64,000 nt of DNA from Pseudomonadota bacterium (lineage in GTDB: Bacteria > Pseudomonadota > Gammaproteobacteria > Steroidobacterales > Steroidobacteraceae). How positions within the stretch are numbered: position 1 is the first letter of the stretch; every line of letters begins with the position of its first letter. Positions 62,085 through 64,000 of this stretch are shown one piece after another. A program made the position numbers and the translations under genes. The notes below the pieces were generated by a model. The model searched no databases. It worked only from the letters and a program-made list of their open reading frames with translations, and was not told the origin of the DNA. The stretch lies in assembly GCA_023391335.1 (NCBI GenBank), contig JAEWBG010000092.1, forward strand, positions 44,332-108,331, in the 5' to 3' direction.

Positions 62085-63170
62085 ATGAGCCTTCCAATCC
62101 TCACCACTGCCGAAGACGTGCTCGCAATCGTCGGCTATCTCAAAACAAAACCGACCGGTGCCACGGTCTCGGAAGCCAAAGCGGTGATCGAGAAGACGCT
62201 ACTGGATCCACGCAAGGTTAGTGCGTATGCAGCCTGGGGTATTGTTCTAAAGGAAGGTGATCGACTCAAGCTCGCACCACGCGGTTGGGAACTAGCAAGA
62301 AAAACTAAGCCCCAGGTCGAGTCATTTCGAGAGGTCTTAGATTCGATTCCGCCGTATCGTTCTACTCTCGAATGGGCACATCACCAGGGTTTTGACCAGA
62401 TCTCGAACGTTGATGTGGCTGCGCAATGGCATGAACACCACAGCGAACACCTCGGTACGCATAACGAGAACTCGATTAAGGACCAAGCTGTCTGCTTCTT
62501 GCGAATTGCAGAGGCGGCAGGGTTGGGCAGCTTCACACTGGGAAGAAAAGGGCAGACCACACGACTATCGCTTGCTAAGGATGCACTGGAAAAATACATC
62601 GAAGCAGGTCCTAGCGCCCCACCGTGGGTTGACCCAACCAAGACTGAAGACAACGACGAGGTTCCTCCTCAGGGTCCACAACCGAAGCCCTCGAGCACTC
62701 CGGTCGTCGCGGCGGTCAGTGAGCCTTCGCCACGCCAGGATGCTCCTAGTGAATTGAGCGTGTTTATATCGCATGGCAAGAACATGGAATTGGTCGAGCA
62801 AGTCGAAACGATGCTCGGATTAGCAGACATCAAAAGCGAGGTCGCTGTTAAAGAGGAATCGCCTGCGATTCCAGTGCCGGATAAGGTTTTCTCGGCTATG
62901 AAGAGGTGCCAGGCCGCGATAATCGTCGTCGCCGTAGAAGAAGCAAGGAAGGACGAAGGCAGGCAATACACGATTAACGAGAATGTATTGATAGAGATCG
63001 GCGCCGCGTTCGTACTCTACGATAAGCGAGTGGTTCTCCTGTGGGACCGAAGACTCCCGGTTCCATCAAATCTGCAGGGACTGTACCGTTGCGAGTTTGA
63101 GGGAGACGATCTCAATTGGGGAGCGGGCATGAAGCTCATGAAGGCCATCAAAGGATTTAAGCGGCAGTAA
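62085..63170 (+). CDS. TIR-like nucleotide-binding domain protein (PF10137 type)
   Basis: 361 residues. The first 170 residues are helical with winged-helix features (ATVSEAKAVIEKTLLDPRKV; WGIVLKEGDRLKLAPRGWEL); a proline-rich linker lies at about 176-222; from 224 a TIR-like domain follows (SVFISHGKNMELVEQVETML, then YTINENVLIEIGAAFVLYDK). E304 in VLIEIGAA is at the likely catalytic place. This TIR-like type is found in CBASS effectors such as Cap12, but no cyclase gene is seen nearby. GGAGA precedes the ATG. Confidence 0.85.
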   Translation: MSLPILTTAEDVLAIVGYLKTKPTGATVSEAKAVIEKTLLDPRKVSAYAAWGIVLKEGDRLKLAPRGWELARKTKPQVESFREVLDSIPPYRSTLEWAHHQGFDQISNVDVAAQWHEHHSEHLGTHNENSIKDQAVCFLRIAEAAGLGSFTLGRKGQTTRLSLAKDALEKYIEAGPSAPPWVDPTKTEDNDEVPPQGPQPKPSSTPVVAAVSEPSPRQDAPSELSVFISHGKNMELVEQVETMLGLADIKSEVAVKEESPAIPVPDKVFSAMKRCQAAIIVVAVEEARKDEGRQYTINENVLIEIGAAFVLYDKRVVLLWDRRLPVPSNLQGLYRCEFEGDDLNWGAGMKLMKAIKGFKRQ

Positions 63171-63226
63171 TAATTCAGAGAGCCAAGGAACGCTTTTGAT
63201 TCGGCTCTCTAAAGCGAGCGTTTAGC
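63167..63226 (+). other. Candidate integron attC site, plus orientation
   Basis: Starts at the TAA of the gene before it (GTAATAATTC), followed by perfect 8-base arms AGAGAGCC (63177-63184) and GGCTCTCT (63203-63210), and ends AAAGCGAGCGTTTAGC. The last seven bases differ by one from GTTRRRY. Layout and spacing are like those of known attC sites; identity is tentative. Confidence 0.4.
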
Positions 63227-63251
63227 CGACGATAAGAACTCAAGAGAAGAC

Positions 63252-63950
63252 ATGGCAAAGATCTATATTTCCTACCAGCGCGACGACCAAATGTTCGCGC
63301 TCGAACTAGCAGAGCGTCTTAAACAAGCAGGGCACTCGCTTACCTTTGATGTCGAGGCGCTGGCCGCGGGCACTGATTGGCGCTCGACGCTCGACCAAGG
63401 GCTCCGCGCGTCGGAAGTATTTATCGTCATCGTCTCTGAGAACACTTCAAGATCGCAGTACGTTCTGACAGAGGTGGGTGCAGCGCGCGCATATGCGCTC
63501 GAATCCGGTCGGATGTTGATCATTCCGATCGTGGTTGGGGATATCTCGATTCCGCTTTATTTGCAAGACATCCACGCGATCATTCAGCGAGATCGCAACG
63601 TTGACGAAATCCTTCCAAAATTGGAGGTTGCAATTGCCTCATTCATAGGCCGCAGAGTGGCGCAGCAGGCTGCGGCGACGGAAGTAGCCGAGAAGATACA
63701 AAGCAACGCGGCTGACTACATCAAGGTAGCCATTGAGTCCTTGGCTCGACTTGAAGTGCGCGATCGATGCCTCGGTTACGTGTGGTACGCGTTAGGTTTC
63801 GTCTCCTTGATTGTGGGCATTGGGTTCGCCTTGTGGAGTTTGTCCACCATGAGCTCTCAAGCGCAGCTGCGCACCGGCGGCTGTCAAGCTAGTTGTCGCC
63901 TAAAGGTTAAGCAGCGTTCTGCATTAGAGGGTTTGATGCAGGACGGTTGA
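63252..63950 (+). CDS. TIR-domain protein with C-terminal membrane span
   Basis: 232 residues. TIR domain at 3-130: KIYISYQRDDQMFALELAER, DVEALAAGTDWRSTLDQGLR and YVLTEVGAARAYALESGR, with E74 in LTEVGA at the catalytic place. A helical linker is followed by a span at about 176-197 (VWYALGFVSLIVGIGFALWS). The tail after it (SQAQLRTGGCQASCRLKVKQ) is polar and could be a shifted end. Third of three successive TIR-type genes. The last 50 bases of the window hold nothing recognisable. Confidence 0.85.
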   Translation: MAKIYISYQRDDQMFALELAERLKQAGHSLTFDVEALAAGTDWRSTLDQGLRASEVFIVIVSENTSRSQYVLTEVGAARAYALESGRMLIIPIVVGDISIPLYLQDIHAIIQRDRNVDEILPKLEVAIASFIGRRVAQQAAATEVAEKIQSNAADYIKVAIESLARLEVRDRCLGYVWYALGFVSLIVGIGFALWSLSTMSSQAQLRTGGCQASCRLKVKQRSALEGLMQDG

Positions 63951-64000
63951 GCCACACTTCATCGCAGAGCGACCAGTTGCGAGTGTTGCCGCTCCAACGT

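Noticed and set aside
1..64000. tRNA, rRNA and CRISPR arrays
   Set aside because: No tRNA-like fold with a T-loop, no rRNA blocks, and the direct repeats seen lack regular unique spacers.

Overview
The window looks like chromosomal DNA of a moderately GC-rich gammaproteobacterium, possibly of the Steroidobacterales/Xanthomonadales type. That placement is inference from gene content: a cytochrome-c-type NO reductase operon, DUF5916 protein, several ECF sigma systems, large secreted Asp-box and beta-propeller proteins, and many dispersed REP-like repeats. No rRNA, tRNA, CRISPR array or intact insertion sequence was seen.

Layout. 1-375 is the end of a phosphoglucomutase gene. 773-4026 holds a cupin gene, a SARP/BTAD-type regulator, an HxlR regulator and a divergent antibiotic-biosynthesis-monooxygenase gene broken by an in-frame TGA. 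4329-10785 is a denitrification block: a 41-codon membrane ORF, a two-heme NorC-like cytochrome, norB, norQ, norD and a cytochrome P450. 10800-26536 carries a large Asp-box/DUF11 surface protein with a GlyGly-CTERM-like tail, a glycosyltransferase, a LEA-2 lipoprotein, a DMT transporter, a CpxP/Spy-response regulator-sensor kinase set, an esterase-like hydrolase, a DUF5916 gene and a divergent ECF sigma/NrsF-like anti-sigma pair. 26689-34946 carries a serine hydrolase and an operon-like run: ArsR, SRPBCC, hydrolase, GST, YciI/DGPF, ECF42-type sigma, TfoX-like protein. Behind it lie a lipoprotein, a small membrane protein and a CPBP protease. 34973-43920 (minus strand) has a LigD-type ligase/polymerase, hydrolases, a short TlpA-like protein, a sensor kinase and an ECF sigma with a ZAS anti-sigma. 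44073-56892 has a stand-alone diiron metallo-beta-lactamase-fold protein, a GFA protein, a propeller lipoprotein, a divergent aldo/keto reductase and LysR pair, a frameshifted hydrolase and a 1327-residue hybrid histidine kinase.

57200-64000 is the accessory end. It has poorly known genes in mixed orientation, three consecutive genes for different TIR-type proteins (61166-63950), a gene split by an amber codon, and two short imperfect dyads that resemble integron attC sites, each starting at the stop codon of the gene before it. This looks like a defence or cassette island and is the best candidate for an undescribed system.

Repeats mark gene borders throughout. A hairpin family built on GACAGGATGAACAGGATT occurs at about 16.4, 28.3, 28.4, 37.0, 37.2 and 57.3 kb. 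A second family carries AAATAGATCTGTCCCCTTT. Three genes carry what look like recent inactivating mutations: two nonsense codons and one frameshift.
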